From contig CM048845.1 in the NCBI GenBank assembly GCA_026545225.1, positions 83,231,033-83,295,032 on the forward strand: a stretch of 64,000 bases of DNA, given 5' to 3'. Positions 1 through 13,700 of the stretch are shown here, one piece after another. The DNA comes from Cornus controversa. Its lineage: Eukaryota > Streptophyta > Magnoliopsida > Cornales > Cornaceae. Below the pieces are notes generated by a model. The model was not told the origin of the DNA. It searched no databases and saw only the letters and a list, made by a program, of their open reading frames with translations. Numbering within the stretch: the stretch's first letter is position 1; each line of letters starts with the position of its first letter. The translations under genes and the position numbers were made by a program.

Positions 1-1221
1 TTTTTTTTTTTTGTGGTTAGTAAGATTAGAATAGATTAAAGAAGTAAAGTTACATGATTACAATTACAAGGGATAAATTTTTTTTTTGGTAAGTAAGATT
101 AGAATAGATTAAAGAAATAAAGTTACATGATTACAAGGGTATACCCCATGTGAAAATTTCATAAAATAAATATGATTATGTAAAAATTCAAAGGGTATTT
201 TTTAAAATTTTCAAGTGATTTTTGTACATGAAAAGTTAACAGGGAGATCAGTGTTACAAAATCCTCCTAATAGGGGAGGCCAATATTATTTTTGAAAATA
301 CATGAGAGGTCTCTGTTATTAAGTCAAAGAGATGAGTATAATTTACCCTAATTAAAAACTATTGAATATAAAATTTCATAAAATTTCTAACTCGTTTAGA
401 GCACAAATAAAAATCTCAAAATAATTAACAAGTCTCCTATAAGACAGAAAAACACGATTTTGAAGCCCTAGAGCATTTGGCCAAAAACACACTGGGCCAC
501 CTGCTTTTCCATTATTTTGTTTTAACCTCTTTACTTCACAAAGTTTCTATTTTTCCCTCCACTAAATATTCCTTCCAATTATCAAAATCTTATATTTTTA
601 TCTTTCACTTCCCTTTATTTCATAATTAATATCTCTAATTCAATAAGGCAACAAGAAGTACCTATTATCGTTAATCAATTTGTATCAAAACTAACCGTTA
701 GACCATTAAAATACACCATCACATTTATTACATTTCTTAGTGTACCAGTTTCATTCTGTCTATTGTCATCCTTTATTATGTTAACAAAATATTTCTTTTA
801 TTAAAAAATTAAATAAATATTGTAAAACACAACACCATCAATAAACCATTCCACCCTCTACTCTAATTTAATTTATTGAATATTAAATTTAAATTGAGAA
901 AGATTGGTGAATGTAAAAACATGGAAAATCAAAGACATGGTTATAAATTAATGTCCGTATTATATAAAATAATTAATAAAGAGATAACATAGACGTCATG
1001 TTCAAATATAACAATTAAACAACCCATCAAACACAATAATGTGCAAAACTTGTACAAAATGGAACATATTAGAGACTCCAATGTCCCACCTCCCACTCAA
1101 AAACATAAAATAAAAAAATTCAACCATCTTTTAAGCACATGCAATGACAATAATAACCCCAACATATACAACATTAATTTTAAATTTCCATCCATGAATG
1201 ATCAGACTCTTATTAGTTGAT
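1..1221. other. Intergenic region downstream of beta-tubulin
   Basis: I see no gene here. Roughly the first 165 bases hold two diverged copies of a 76-80 bp unit (TAGATTAAAGAA, AAGTTACATGATTACA). Around 270-355 there are AGGGGAGGYC-type words ending in ATAATTTACCC, similar in style to the Mutator-like terminal sequence at 34.2-34.4 kb, so this may be a MULE end remnant. The rest, up to the tubulin stop codon, is AT-rich and probably includes the tubulin 3' UTR. Confidence 0.5.
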
Positions 1222-2896
1222 TTAGTTCTCCGTCACCTCTTCATCATCATACTCTTCTTCATCCTCTGCCACAGCCTCCTGATACTGCTGATACTCCGAA
1301 ACCAAATCATTCATGTTACTCTCTGCCTCTGTAAACTCCATCTCATCCATTCCCTCCCCAGTGTACCAATGCAGGAAAGCCTTCCGCCGGAACATGACCG
1401 TGAACTGCTCGGAGACTCGCCGGAACATCTCCTGTATTGACGTTGAGTTGCCCATGAACGTGGACGACATGGACAGCCCGGTCGGCGGGATGTCACACAC
1501 ACTTGACTTCACATTGTTGGGTATCCACTCAACGAAGTAGGATGAGTTCTTGTTCTGGACATTGATCATCTGCTCATCCACCTCTTTGGTGCTCATCTTG
1601 CCACGGAACATGGCGGAGGCGGTGAGGTAGCGGCCGTGGCGGGGATCGGCGGCGCACATCATGTTCTTAACGTCCCACATTTGTTGGGTGAGCTCAGGGA
1701 TTGTGAGGACACGGTACTCATGTGATCCACGTGAAGTTAAGGGTGCAAAACCAACCATGAAGAAGTGTAGACGTGGGAAGGGGATGAGATTTACGGCGAG
1801 TTTCCGGAGATCGGAGTTGAGTTGGCCGGGGAAGCGGAGGCAGCATGTCACTCCACTCATGGTTGTTGAGATCAAGTGGTTCAAATCTCCAACTGCAATA
1901 TATATACATATATATCAGGTCTTATATATCAAAGTTATACGCAATATGATGAAAATTAATAGAGCATGGTGTAGATATATTCATTTTTATAGGAGGAGGG
2001 TGAGAAGATTACTTTATTGTAATTTGTACATGAGTTCGAAATAAGAAAACTCTCTTGGGACGAAGAGAAAATTATTAAATATCACCGCTACAATGTATCG
2101 AGCAATCTCACTCCATAAAAATACTAGTTTTAGCATGAAAATAGAAAAAACTAAATGAATAATTTGTGTTGGTGGGATTTTTAGATCAGGGTTTTGATAT
2201 TGAAGTGTTTGATCACTTAATCTTTACATTTGAATGATGAAAAATAATTAACCATCTGAAAATGAAAATGGAGGCTCTGATTGGTTTAGTGTGGGACATA
2301 TGTGAATCCTTCTTGAAACATCCACTTGTATTCAGATCCGAGAAGTTATTAGACGGTGAAAATGGAGAGTCCGACTGCCTTACTATTGGGATCCATGTGA
2401 GTTTTTTTTCGAGCATTCACTTGCATTTGGATACAACAAATTATTAGATGGTCCTAGAATCATGAGTTTCGAGTCAATCAGAGGTGGACACCCAAGCATA
2501 TGTGTCAATTCTGAATCAACAAATTTTTTTTTTTTTTTTAACTTTTTGCCCGTCTGATTGATCGGGACCATGCGATCATTTCTCATTCAGAAACCTATTG
2601 ATGGTTGAAATTGAAATTGATTGATGGTTAAGATTGATATTCATTTAAGAAGAGGTCCACTATGAAATCATATGAATGTTGAAGGTGTCTTTCAATTCAC
2701 AAAGTTTTAAATGATGCGACAAGATAGATTGGCTTTTATGATGAACATCTGTGGGCGAGAAAAAAATCATTACTTGTGCTTGTGTGTGTATATATATATA
2801 TGGTGGGTCATTAATTGGTGCAAACTAAAACATGAGACATGCAGTCTGGTGCAAAGAAATTTAAGTTACTAACAACCGATTGGGCCAAAACACCTA

Positions 2897-2936
<40 letters not shown>

Positions 2937-3718
2937 AATGAAAGTAGACTTACAGCTTGGATTGGTGAGCTTTAGTGTGCGAAAGCAGATATCGTAGAGA
3001 GCTTCATTGTCAAGAACCATGCACTCATCTGCATTTTCAACCAGCTGGTGAACAGACAGTGTGGCATTGTAAGGCTCGACGACGGTATCGGAGACCTTAG
3101 GTGAAGGAAAGACAGAGAATGTCAACATCATCCGATCAGGATATTCTTCTCTGATCTTAGATATCAGGAGAGTTCCCATCCCGGAGCCTGTCCCACCTCC
3201 AAGTGAATGACAAATCTGAAACCCTGTTATAAACAAACACAATTAACTGTCAATAATCATTGGATGATATGATACGGTGAAATTTTGTCCCCATCAACAT
3301 TCAAAATATGCATTTAGATTTTACCTTGTAAGCAATCACAATTCTCTGCCTCTTTACGAACAACATCAAGAACTGAATCTATTAATTCAGCTCCTTCGGT
3401 GTAATGTCCCTTGGCCCAATTGTTTCCGGCACCATTTTGGCCAAAAACGAAGTTATCGGGCCTGAAGATTTTACCAAAAGGCCCAGTACGTAGGCTGTCC
3501 ATTGTACCGGGCTCAAGATCCATTAGCACGGCCCTTGGGACATACCGGCCACCACTTGCCTCATTGTAGTACACATTGACCCTTTCAATTTGGTGTTGAG
3601 AATCGCCGGTGAAACTTCCGGTGGCATCAATGCCGTGCTCGTCGCACACAACCTCCCAAAACTTGCCACCAATTTGGTTGCCACATTGCCCAGCTTGGAT
3701 GTGGAGAATTTCTCTCAT
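1222..3718 (-). CDS. TUB: Beta-tubulin, complete, 3 exons, 444 aa
   Basis: Beta subunit of the tubulin heterodimer that polymerises into microtubules; binds the exchangeable GTP. Exons read on the minus strand: 3718-3325 (394 nt), 3223-2954 (270 nt) and 1892-1222 (671 nt), joined by GT-AG introns of 101 and 1061 bp; the joins give CDCLQ-GF and NPS-FGDL in frame. The total of 1335 nt gives 444 aa, the usual plant length. Visible marks: N-terminal MREI (the tetrapeptide used for tubulin mRNA autoregulation), the [10 protein letters not shown] nucleotide-binding loop, the tubulin signature [10 protein letters not shown] in exon 2, and an acidic, Glu-rich C-terminal tail ending VTEN. No frameshift or internal stop. 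Plants carry several TUB paralogues and I cannot say which one this is. The second intron contains a long (TA)n tract near 2901-2934. Confidence 0.97.
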
Positions 3719-3960
3719 TTTTGGATCAAAAGCAGTGTAATGTTATGTGGTAATGCCAATTGGGGTACACTACAAAAACAAAGAAAAGAGAAGCATAGAA
3801 GGATGAAATGGGAGATGGGTTTTTGTAGGTGTAGATGGGATATGATTTGATTGAGACACTGATATTTCTCTCTCTCTCTCTCTCTAGAAAAAAAAAATAA
3901 TAAGAGAGAGAAAATGGAATTAATAATTTTCATGTGGGTGTGTCTGGAGAGGAGGCCATG
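3719..3960 (-). promoter_or_regulatory. Beta-tubulin 5' leader and proximal promoter
   Basis: The sequence just upstream of the tubulin ATG has a (TC)n tract at about 3866-3886, which reads as (GA)n on the coding strand. Pyrimidine or GA tracts of this kind are common around plant transcription starts. The exact start site cannot be read from sequence alone. Confidence 0.4.
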
Positions 3961-6004
3961 TCAAAAAGCCCAACAAGAGTTGTGAGCTGGTCTTGGAAAG
4001 AGACAACAAGAACCTTGTGCAACCTCCAAATGGAGAGATTACCAATCCATCCTTGCAGTCTTCCCATAAATTTATGTATTTGATTTTCTCTCCTGTCATT
4101 TGGGTTCCAAAAATGCCCATTTGGAGCTACTATCAAATTGAAGAATTTTATGCCATGCCAAGTAAAATCACTTGTTTGTGTCCCAAATGCATCCCATCTC
4201 ACTTTTCAATTTAAAAACTAAAAGAAAAATGTCAAGGAGGGCAGTTTTGGTATTTGATGATGATAAAGTAGTTATACACTTAATACTGTATAAATCTCAA
4301 AGATTATACCAGTGATCAAGAGATCAAAGTAGGTTTTATATGAGTAATATATGTAAGGTTGATTCATGATTGACATAAAATAAGGTGAGAGGTAGGAAGC
4401 TACAATAATTGAAGGGGTGAGTGTCTCTATCAGTTTGTCTCTTCTCATATTAAGTATTATTTTTCTTTCCACCGCCCACAAATGACTGGTTGGCTGGTTG
4501 CTGTAGGAATCCAATGCCACAATCTCTCCATTCTAACATTAAACTAAAAAGTAAATTATACCTCAAATTTTATAACCGGTGCTTCAAATTTTATACCTCA
4601 AGTAAATTATGTTATATTGGTATATGGTATTTTGGTATACTCTATCAGATATGTCAAATTTATTAATTTATTAATATTTTTTTTTGTTAATTAAACTACA
4701 ATAATACATTATAAAATATCTTTTAATAGCTAGTTTTATTTAACAGCTATAAACAGTTAATTTTATTCAACGGCTATAATAAGACTTCTAATTTATTGGA
4801 ATGATAAAATTTAATTTTAAAGAATAATAGGAATTCATAGATTAAAATAACGATTTTTTTATTTATTTGGCATACCACTTTTTGATATGTCAAATTTGAT
4901 ATATTTGATTGTATGTCAAATGTCAAATAGTCATTTGAAGTATCGATTGAAGGAGTTCTTGATGTCAAAAGGCGTTGTTGCAAATATCACGTATAATTTT
5001 ATATATCGGTTAGAGATACTCTAAAGTCATTTAAAAAAAGAAAAAAAAAACAGAGGTGTGATCTCATATTAATTCTTCTTTGACTTATGAAAGAGTGCAT
5101 TAAATCATCTTTTTAAGTGTTGAGATAATATGATGGAGTTCAAACATCTCATAACCAATGACACATTAAAGGTGTAAGGCAATTTAATTGGTAAGGTAGG
5201 TTAGAAGTAAAAGCATAAATTAATTCAAGTGTTTGAGATAATCTGATGAGTTCAAACGCTGCATAACCAAAGAAATATTAAAGATGTAGGACAATTTAAT
5301 TGGTAAGGTATGTTACAAGTAAAATTAGAGTTTGGATTGAGTATCCTGAAAGGAACAATACATGTAATAGTATAAAGTTGTAAAATGAATATAAAAAGGA
5401 TTAGTCCAGAGACTTCCGTTATAAAGTATAGAGAGGATCAGATGTACGGAGTCTTATCTTTATACGAAGAAGTTGTTTCTGATTTCGAACTCGTGACCTC
5501 CATGTCACGGTCACAATGAAACAATTTTACCGTTGCGGCAAGACCCACTCTCAAAAGAAGAGCAATACCTCCCGAACACTATATATATATATGTCACGTT
5601 CAGAGAGAGGCAAAATGCTAATTTTATTACATGATTCAGTATTCCATTGTCAGTAAATTAACTAGAACCAAAAAGACCAATTTTATCTCTGCATGTGGAG
5701 ATAAGATTGCATACAAATGATCTTTTTCTGAGTTCGCAATGGCAGGAGTATTGTAAGTTTTTCAAAAGTCTGTTTCATTCAGAGTATGATTAAATAATAT
5801 ATTTAATTAATATAGACTAAAAAGCTGAATAAGATGGAAAGATAATGTCACATTTTGTACAATTGTTGTTGTTGTTGGGGCATTGTTTTCAATTTAATTA
5901 TTTACAGCGATGTATATAATTAGGCTGTCATTGAAGTACTAAATGCTAACAGATAGGTAAGCTGTCTGTATCTAAATCAATAGTCCATACCATAATGCTA
6001 AGAT

Positions 6005-6038
<34 letters not shown>

Positions 6039-7735
6039 AAGTAGCCACCCCACCAATCACTCCAGTTGGCTGCTTTTGACAGTTTTTCTAACTCTAAATT
6101 AAGTAAAGAAGTTCTTGATTTTTTAGGAGGCATTGCTTGATTCATTAAAGACATGTATTAAAAACACCAGCACTGGATAATGATTTTTAGAGATTTAGTA
6201 AAAGAGGAAGTTTGTCAAAGTATAGGATCGCTCTCACCATGAAGTTCAAATCTCTCAATCCAACGGCTACTAGGGAAACTAATTATGAGAGAACAGCACA
6301 CCCTTGATATAACTTTTTCCTTTATTTAATTGTGCTCTAAATCACAAGTTAACATGAGGGTGAGGCATGACAATCACCAGATCCAGCACTGCTGAGTTGA
6401 CACAGCTCCGAAAATATTCTTTTTATCAATTATTTAGGTAAGCACTCACACACACATTGTCCACGCCAGGGGCGGGTTCAAACCCCTCCCTTCTTCTTTG
6501 AGGATAAGGAGGTTATTACACTGGACTAGAGGCCCTTTGGTAGCCCCGAAAATACTAGATTCACCTGGTTTTGGAAATATCCCTGTCGCCCTCCCCATAC
6601 GTATGATAGATATAGGAGGTTGACACATTTCTTGCAAAATGTATGATGATTTTACCACATATGTTGCTAACATGGTGGGGTAACACTGGTGGGAATGGAG
6701 AGCACATGGCATGTGTCAACAGACACATGATCCGGGTAAGAAGATATGGAACCCTAGCTAACAGATCTCAAACAAAACCATACATGGAGAGAGCACATGG
6801 AATTGTAAGAGGAAAATCCCAGATGAGGTTAAACAAGATGATTAAAGACTAGGAGCAAGTGAAGAAAATGGTGTTAAAAACAAACCTGTCTTGTACAAAA
6901 GCACTTGTGAAGTAATGTCACAATATTTAAACCTGAGAAACCCTAATATAACACAAGTCAATTCAATTTGACATCTCCGCTAGGCTCTCTCTAGGATAAG
7001 GAACTTTACAAATGACTTCTAATCTTCATTACCTAGCAATATATATATATATATATTTTGTATCTGCGGTTGTAACAATGTCAGGCAATTGACCTAATAT
7101 TGTAGTCCACAACTCATGATCATAAAAGTGGCACGTTATCATTCCGCAAATGAGTGAATGGGTCATTCAAAACGCAGAGCAGACCTGTTGGTGTATTACA
7201 TTCTATAGATGAAAAAATTGAGATCCAATCCTAATCAATTTAGTAGTACAATGGTGCGGCATGTTGCAAGTAACAGCAGTCCAGACAAGAACTTAAAGAA
7301 TGATCAATCTAGCATAACTAGTCGTTCAATATGATCATGTAAATTGTACAATACCAGAATGACATGAGCCATAAGGGTTTAATCAAGTATTATAAAACAT
7401 TGGAGATGTCCAGAAGTTCTCGAGAGAAATTAACACATTATCAAGTGAGCTACAAGAAAGTCTCATAAATAACAAACATAGATAGCCACCATTTACTGTA
7501 ATTGTATTCAGTTTAACTGCTTCACTTCCAATGTTTTGATAATTCTACTCACTCAACATAGAGTATTGAAGTAAGTAGAAAGAAGTTTGATCTGCTAGTA
7601 ACGGATCAAACAATCTGGCACTGGGCCTTATATGAAAAGGGTTTAGGACATAAACAACAGAGAATACACCCAAAATTGGAGGAAAATGAATACACAAGCA
7701 ACACCACCTAATAGAGAACAGATACTTAAATCAAC
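3961..7735. other. Intergenic region between beta-tubulin and GSH1
   Basis: No convincing gene. It holds an AT-rich block (4560-5000), a diverged tandem pair of about 110 bp around 5116-5330 (shared words such as CAATTTAATTGGTAAGGTA), a (TC)n microsatellite at 6007-6037 and a SINE-like copy at about 6438-6545. The last part probably includes the GSH1 3' UTR. Short reading frames here have no recognisable domain. Confidence 0.5.
6438..6545 (-). mobile_element. tRNA-derived SINE, copy 1
   Basis: Read on the minus strand it begins ACCAAAGGGCC, has an A-box-like TAGTCCAGTGTAA and a good polymerase III B box (GGTTTGAACCC), and ends in a GTGTGTGTGAG run. The same order of words occurs at 14.2 kb and 16.0 kb, so this is a dispersed family rather than a tRNA gene: the cloverleaf is not complete. 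The subfamily is not identified. Confidence 0.6.
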
Positions 7736-10700
7736 TCAGTATAGCAGCTCCTCAAAAACGGGATCCACAGATTGTCCCCACTTCCCATGGTACATTTCCA
7801 AAAGCTTCTCGGCTGGTGTTTCACCTGCCATAACGAAAATCATCCATAGTGAGAGCCAAGCTAAAGGAGATCATCAGAGCAACTAAGTAATGCATCTAAT
7901 CAGAATAATGCCCCATAAGTTAGCTTTTAATAATATCATCCCAAAATTCTTATTACGGATGATCAAAAGCAAGATTAAACTTTCATAGGGAAAATTCAAA
8001 AATTGTTGAAACTATTATTTATATATTTTATTTATTTTTTAAAGGACCTACTCATATGCCAAGAGAATCCAAAAACTTCAAAAACCTACCCGTCTTACGG
8101 TCTTTCTTTGTTTTTACAGAATAGTCCAGAACAAGATAAGCCTATAGCTTTTCAGGTTCAATCCTGAATATATGCTGAAGATTAAGGGTTCTATCCTTTT
8201 TTTGTTTTTTCTTATCTTTTCCTTTTCCACTTTTATTCCTCTTTTTTTGTTTACCGTTTGGTCCGTAGAAAAGGAAAGAAGGAAGGGGACGAAAAGTTTT
8301 TCTCATTCTTTTGAAAACAGTTCATTAATGTATATAACCAACCATTGGCCAATTATCAGTTGCATGTATGTAACAATATTTTTTCTAAAAAATGTCCATT
8401 TTAGAATTTATATTAGCATTTCAACTTTGTAAATGTTAACATACAAGTGAGTTCAAGTCATGAGAGCAGTCATTATGTGCAAAGTAATGTGAAAGATTAG
8501 GACTTTCTCCGGTCTTTCCATCCCAGTGCCCCAAGTAGGCAGGAGTGGACATACGATGTGTAGAGCCAAAAAAACATTTTGCAAAAGAGGGATAATTAAT
8601 TTTGTTCCAACCTGCCAATGCAACCAACCCAAATTCCTTGACCTCCCTATATATTTGAATTCAAATTTTACGAGGCATTATGTCGTATGGTCAACCTGGA
8701 AGGCTGGAACCACAAAGTACTAGGTTGAGCCAGTCAACCAAGATGTTTATAATGTAAAACTGTCAGTCCAAAGGCTGCTTAGCCCACCTTCATCCAGAAG
8801 GATTCAAGATTAGACACCCTCTGATATACCACATTCAACCACACTTAGTTATGGCCCAATGTGTGTGCATTTATTGCCAACCTAAAAGAAATCATATGAT
8901 AAAAGTACAAATAACTATGACTCAGTAACAAGCCTTTCCCTGAAATTCAAATAATGATATGTAGTGACACATAGATAATAAGTTAATCTTTAAAAATTAA
9001 ATTTCTCTTGTATTGAGTTGTTGAGTTACCGGTCTACCTTTTGCCTTGGTGGTTTGGGTCTTTGCTCCCAAGCCTCAGTTTAAGGTTTCAGGACTGATAG
9101 AGAGAAGAAAGAAAAAAAAGAGTTGTTGAGCTAAGGTGGCTTATCCTAATCATCAGCACTCGAATCAAGAACACCCTGTTTTTCCTTCTAAATCTAATTA
9201 ACCCAATTTTTGACTGACCTAAAATTTGTCTTACATTTCAAATTCTTTATTAAGATTTCTAATAGGTAAAATTATTTACTAAGATGATTATTTCATAATA
9301 ATCATATAATGATTTGAAGAATTGTAGCCTTTTCTAGTTAGTAGTCTGACCATATTCAAACTATATACCATATTCAAATTTATTTTTATTTTTTACCTAC
9401 CCGCCAAGGCAAATGCAAAACCAAAAAGAAAAACAAAGCTAAAGAGAGGGCAAAGAACAAATAACAATGCAAGCAAACAAGAGACTGTGAGCTGAGGCTA
9501 GAGAACCATCAGAATTGCCCAACTTATCATATTGATAACTATATGAATATTTGAAAAGCTTCCGTTTGAAGTTCACAATGTCTTACATGCCTAAATCCAT
9601 CCACATCCATGTTGTCTCTCACCATAATTAAGCATATTAACATAGAATGTAATATGTGCTCAGCATTTGTTCTAAGCTTCTTAAAGTAGGTGTTTTTTCT
9701 AATTTTCAAAGTTCAATTGACATTAGAGCTGTGAAGTTTTTTGTTGTATCATGTGATCCATTTTACTTCAGGATGCATGGATCGGAATGAAAAGTTTTGC
9801 AGATCTCTAACTGACAAAAAAGTACAAAATAAGTAAAATGATCGGAAACCCAGTTGATGACTTCTATCCCATGTCTTAGAACTAGATGAATTATTGATTC
9901 CACCACCCCATCCGCCCAATTAGAGCCCAAAGAAATAGAGGATAAATAAATGAACAAAATACCTGTTCTAACCACCTCAGCTACTTCATTCAAGAATCCA
10001 GTTTCCTTATAGCCTCGCCTTTCCAAGCCATCCTGCAAAAAGAATAGATGAATTATCATCACCACCATTATCATCAGTAAAACAAGAACAACAATAATGA
10101 CAGTGCAATAATAACTTCCAAGTCACCTTTGCGAACTTCACAACATCCTCAGCAACATGTTTCAGCAATCCATCTCGAAATGGTGTCTTTAGACCACTCA
10201 CCGGTACCTAGTAAACAATTATGGAATTAGATTGCCATCTTCGTTGCCAAAAAAAATGATGTTTGTAATCTTTATATCAACATTACAATTATTAATTTAA
10301 AGTATGCAAGTCATCTTGAGTTTCAGTCTATCGTTGATATACAGTTATCAATATGTATAGTGATGGAAATTACCGGTGCATAGCACGAAAGCAGAATGTA
10401 ACAACACAGAAGGTTTGTTACAACTACATGTGAGTTTCACAGGAAAATTTTCAATGGAGATAATTGTATGAAGACAACATTTTATAAGGTGGTGGTGTCT
10501 GTCATCCACAAAATCGTATATCAGCCAGAGAAACAAGAATAGGTAAGCGTCTAAAAAAATTACATTATTGTTTCCAAACTCCCCACATTGTGGGCTTCAT
10601 TCCTGATAATCATCTCTAAATCCTGACACCTCAACTGAATTCAATTCAACTCAACTAAACCATTTCCCAACTCCCCCACTCCAACACCAAGAAATGCAAC

Positions 10701-13700
10701 ATGAAGCAAACAACATATAAGACTGCCAGGAAGATTTAAGATGTAAGCTAATGTACAATGTGTTTCTGTAGCAACCATTCTAACCATACACCACTTTCAT
10801 TATAGTGTGGACTGAAAATTAGAATAAATAGATGCACACCGTCCTCACACCACCTTTTGCTTGTCTATAGCTTTTACATTACCTTATTCCTCAACATTTC
10901 TCTTTCTTCTGTGGTCCAATCAGCAATTATGTCTAGTACATTTTGTAGAGAAATGTCATCATATAACAGACCCACCTGAAATTCAAATATAACATCAGGG
11001 TGATATCTATAGCTGGAATGAAGCAAATATAACATAATTTACACAAAACTAAACACAGGCGGTAATCAGATAGATGATGACAGTTTACAAATTTAAGTGA
11101 GATGATGAAAGGAATCCTGCAAAAGATAAAGAAGTCCTTAATAAATATATCGCACAATTTTTTATATACTTATAAGAAAATATTCTCAAAAGAGAAAGTA
11201 CACACACACACACACCAAACTTATACACAACATATGCTACATAGCTGTTAAGCATGGCAGAAAGGCACAAATATGTCTTAATATAACCTTAGTAATTAAA
11301 TTAGCATGTGGTAAAAGATATCTTGCAGATATATTTTTGACATATTTCACATCCTTGCTACATCACTACTATGTTCATTTATGCATCTGCAAATAATGTT
11401 GTGTTTTGTTTTGAAGAATTCTCAGGAAACTAATCTTTATTCTATCCAAATGTGTACAACTTTGTGAATAATTTGGCTGATTTTATACGTATATAAATCA
11501 GAAAGGCCAAATACCCAAAATGCAGGCAATGCACATAACCTCCTCCAAGGCCCTCCGTCAGCTCCCCTCATCTCCAGGTATCTCTTCAGCCTGACCTGAA
11601 TGGAAGAGTAAAATAAGACTAATTAAGCAATGTATTGAAACTTCAGAAATCAGCCAATTAATTTCAGACGCATTTGATAAACCTCGGGAAATATTGTCGT
11701 CAGATGATTCTCCCAGTCATTGTAGTTAGGCAATTCACCCGGACAAGAAGGAAGTTTTCCTGCCATGAAATCCTGCAAAAATATTTTACGACTGTATGAG
11801 TATTATATACCAAATATTTAAAAAAAAAAAAACAAAGTAAGACTACTCTCATGATTAAGGAAAAAGAGGTTGCAGCAAAAGACAAAGCATCCTACCAAAA
11901 AAAAAAAAAAGCAAAAAAGCAAAAGAAACTGCAAGGAAAGATTGATACCCGGAAGGACATTCCAGCACAATCAATGTACTTCTTTTTTCGGTAGACAAAA
12001 TACATTGGAACATCAAGAGCATAATCTACATACTGCTCAAACCTGTGCCCAGATAGGGATTGTCACTGTAATCATTATCTAATATACACCAACAGATTCC
12101 ATCAAGATATATATAAAACTTTGTCCATGAGAAGTTGTAAAGAAATATCCATCTTGCTGCGAACAAATTTTGCTCAAGAAGAAATTAAAGAAGATGCATA
12201 GAGAATGTAAAGTATTTTTATTAATTGATCCAAAATCAATCCTTTCTAGTTTTTGATAAACTATTATCCAGGCAAGAATGGAGAAATAATGTTATATTTT
12301 TGTTTTACAATAATGATCAATATGTCCTAGTTAACATACTCAATAAATTATGCAGAAAAGATTTCTTTATTCAGATATTTATTAGCACATGTTGTTGATG
12401 TTTTTTCTAAATTATCTGCTATCACGATTTTAGCAAATCATTTTCAAAAATGGCACATAGAGTAAAGGTACGCTATTTATTGTCTCTTTTTTTTAATCAC
12501 AAACAAAATTGTTCACTTACCCAAAGGAGTCATCAAAAACAAAGGGAATCATGCCACTGCGGTTATTATCAGTATCGGTCCAAATTTGGCTGGTGAAACA
12601 AAAAGGAAAAAAAAAAGAATTAATATGTAAAACCTAGTGAAATACATAAAAGGTTTTTATTTTTATAGGCAAAACATTTGGATGGTCAACATAAATAAAT
12701 AGATATGAAAGGCAACAACTAAATAGTAGTTCATAGAGACCTTCTCATGCTAAGATAACCATTCGGTTTTCCTTCAGTGAAAGGTGAATTGGCAAATAAT
12801 GCTGTTGCAATCTATTTCATTTACCACAAGTTAGATTCCACAGAAACAAAGAAATTTCCAGTAAGAACCGGAATGACAAAGGCTTCTTACAGGCTGCAAA
12901 GCAAGGCCAGCACGAAATTTCCTGATCATGTCAGCTTCGGAACTGAAGTCCAGATTAACCTATCAAAGCCAGAAATTGATATCTAAAACTTTCCATACAG
13001 AACATCAATGATAGAAATGGATTTAGAAAATCCTTTTCAATAAACAAAGGGATAAGACATCAAAAGTTGCCCTCCAGGAGTCAAATTGAAATGACCATCA
13101 AAATCATTACATTTTCCTCACCTGAACAGTGCATGTCCGAAACATCATATCAAGTCCAAGTGAGCCAACCTTTGGCATGTAGTTTCTCATAATCTCATAT
13201 CTTCCCTGAGCCAAAATAATCTGTCAGTATACTTTTTATCGAAGTTCAAAAAAGTTAAAATAGAATTATGGTGAGAAAAAAAAAATGAAATCACTATAAA
13301 GGTTAAATTAAATGTTTTACCATTGTTTGGTACATGGTAAAATCTCAAGCTATCAAGCATGAGTCTGAATATGAGAACAATCACTTTATGCACATAATGC
13401 TAAAGGTTAGGTGTGCACCAGTCTGTCCACCCACCAACCATCGATTAATAAGGACCAAAACTATGTAACGACCTTTTCAAGTACATCACCCAACCCAACT
13501 CAGGATCTATAATCATAAGTTATGATGGATATTGACCATGGAGAGGTAACTAGAGATATTAGAAGTCACAGACAAATGCTAGGAGTGTGGTAATTTCAAG
13601 TAAGTACTCTTGACCAACCCTGAGGAGGAATGGCTAAATGACTCAATTTTTGGTACACAGGCAAGAACAGAGATGATAGTTGTGTGAAGTGAGGATCAGC

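Noticed and set aside
6438-6545. tRNA gene (A and B box words)
   Set aside because: No foldable acceptor and anticodon arms, and the same words recur at two other places with a shared GT-rich tail, so a SINE is the better call.
9020-9110. Possible second SINE family (GGTTTGGGTCTTTGCTCCCAA and GGTTTCAGGACT)
   Set aside because: Only one copy and weak box matches; not enough to list as a feature.
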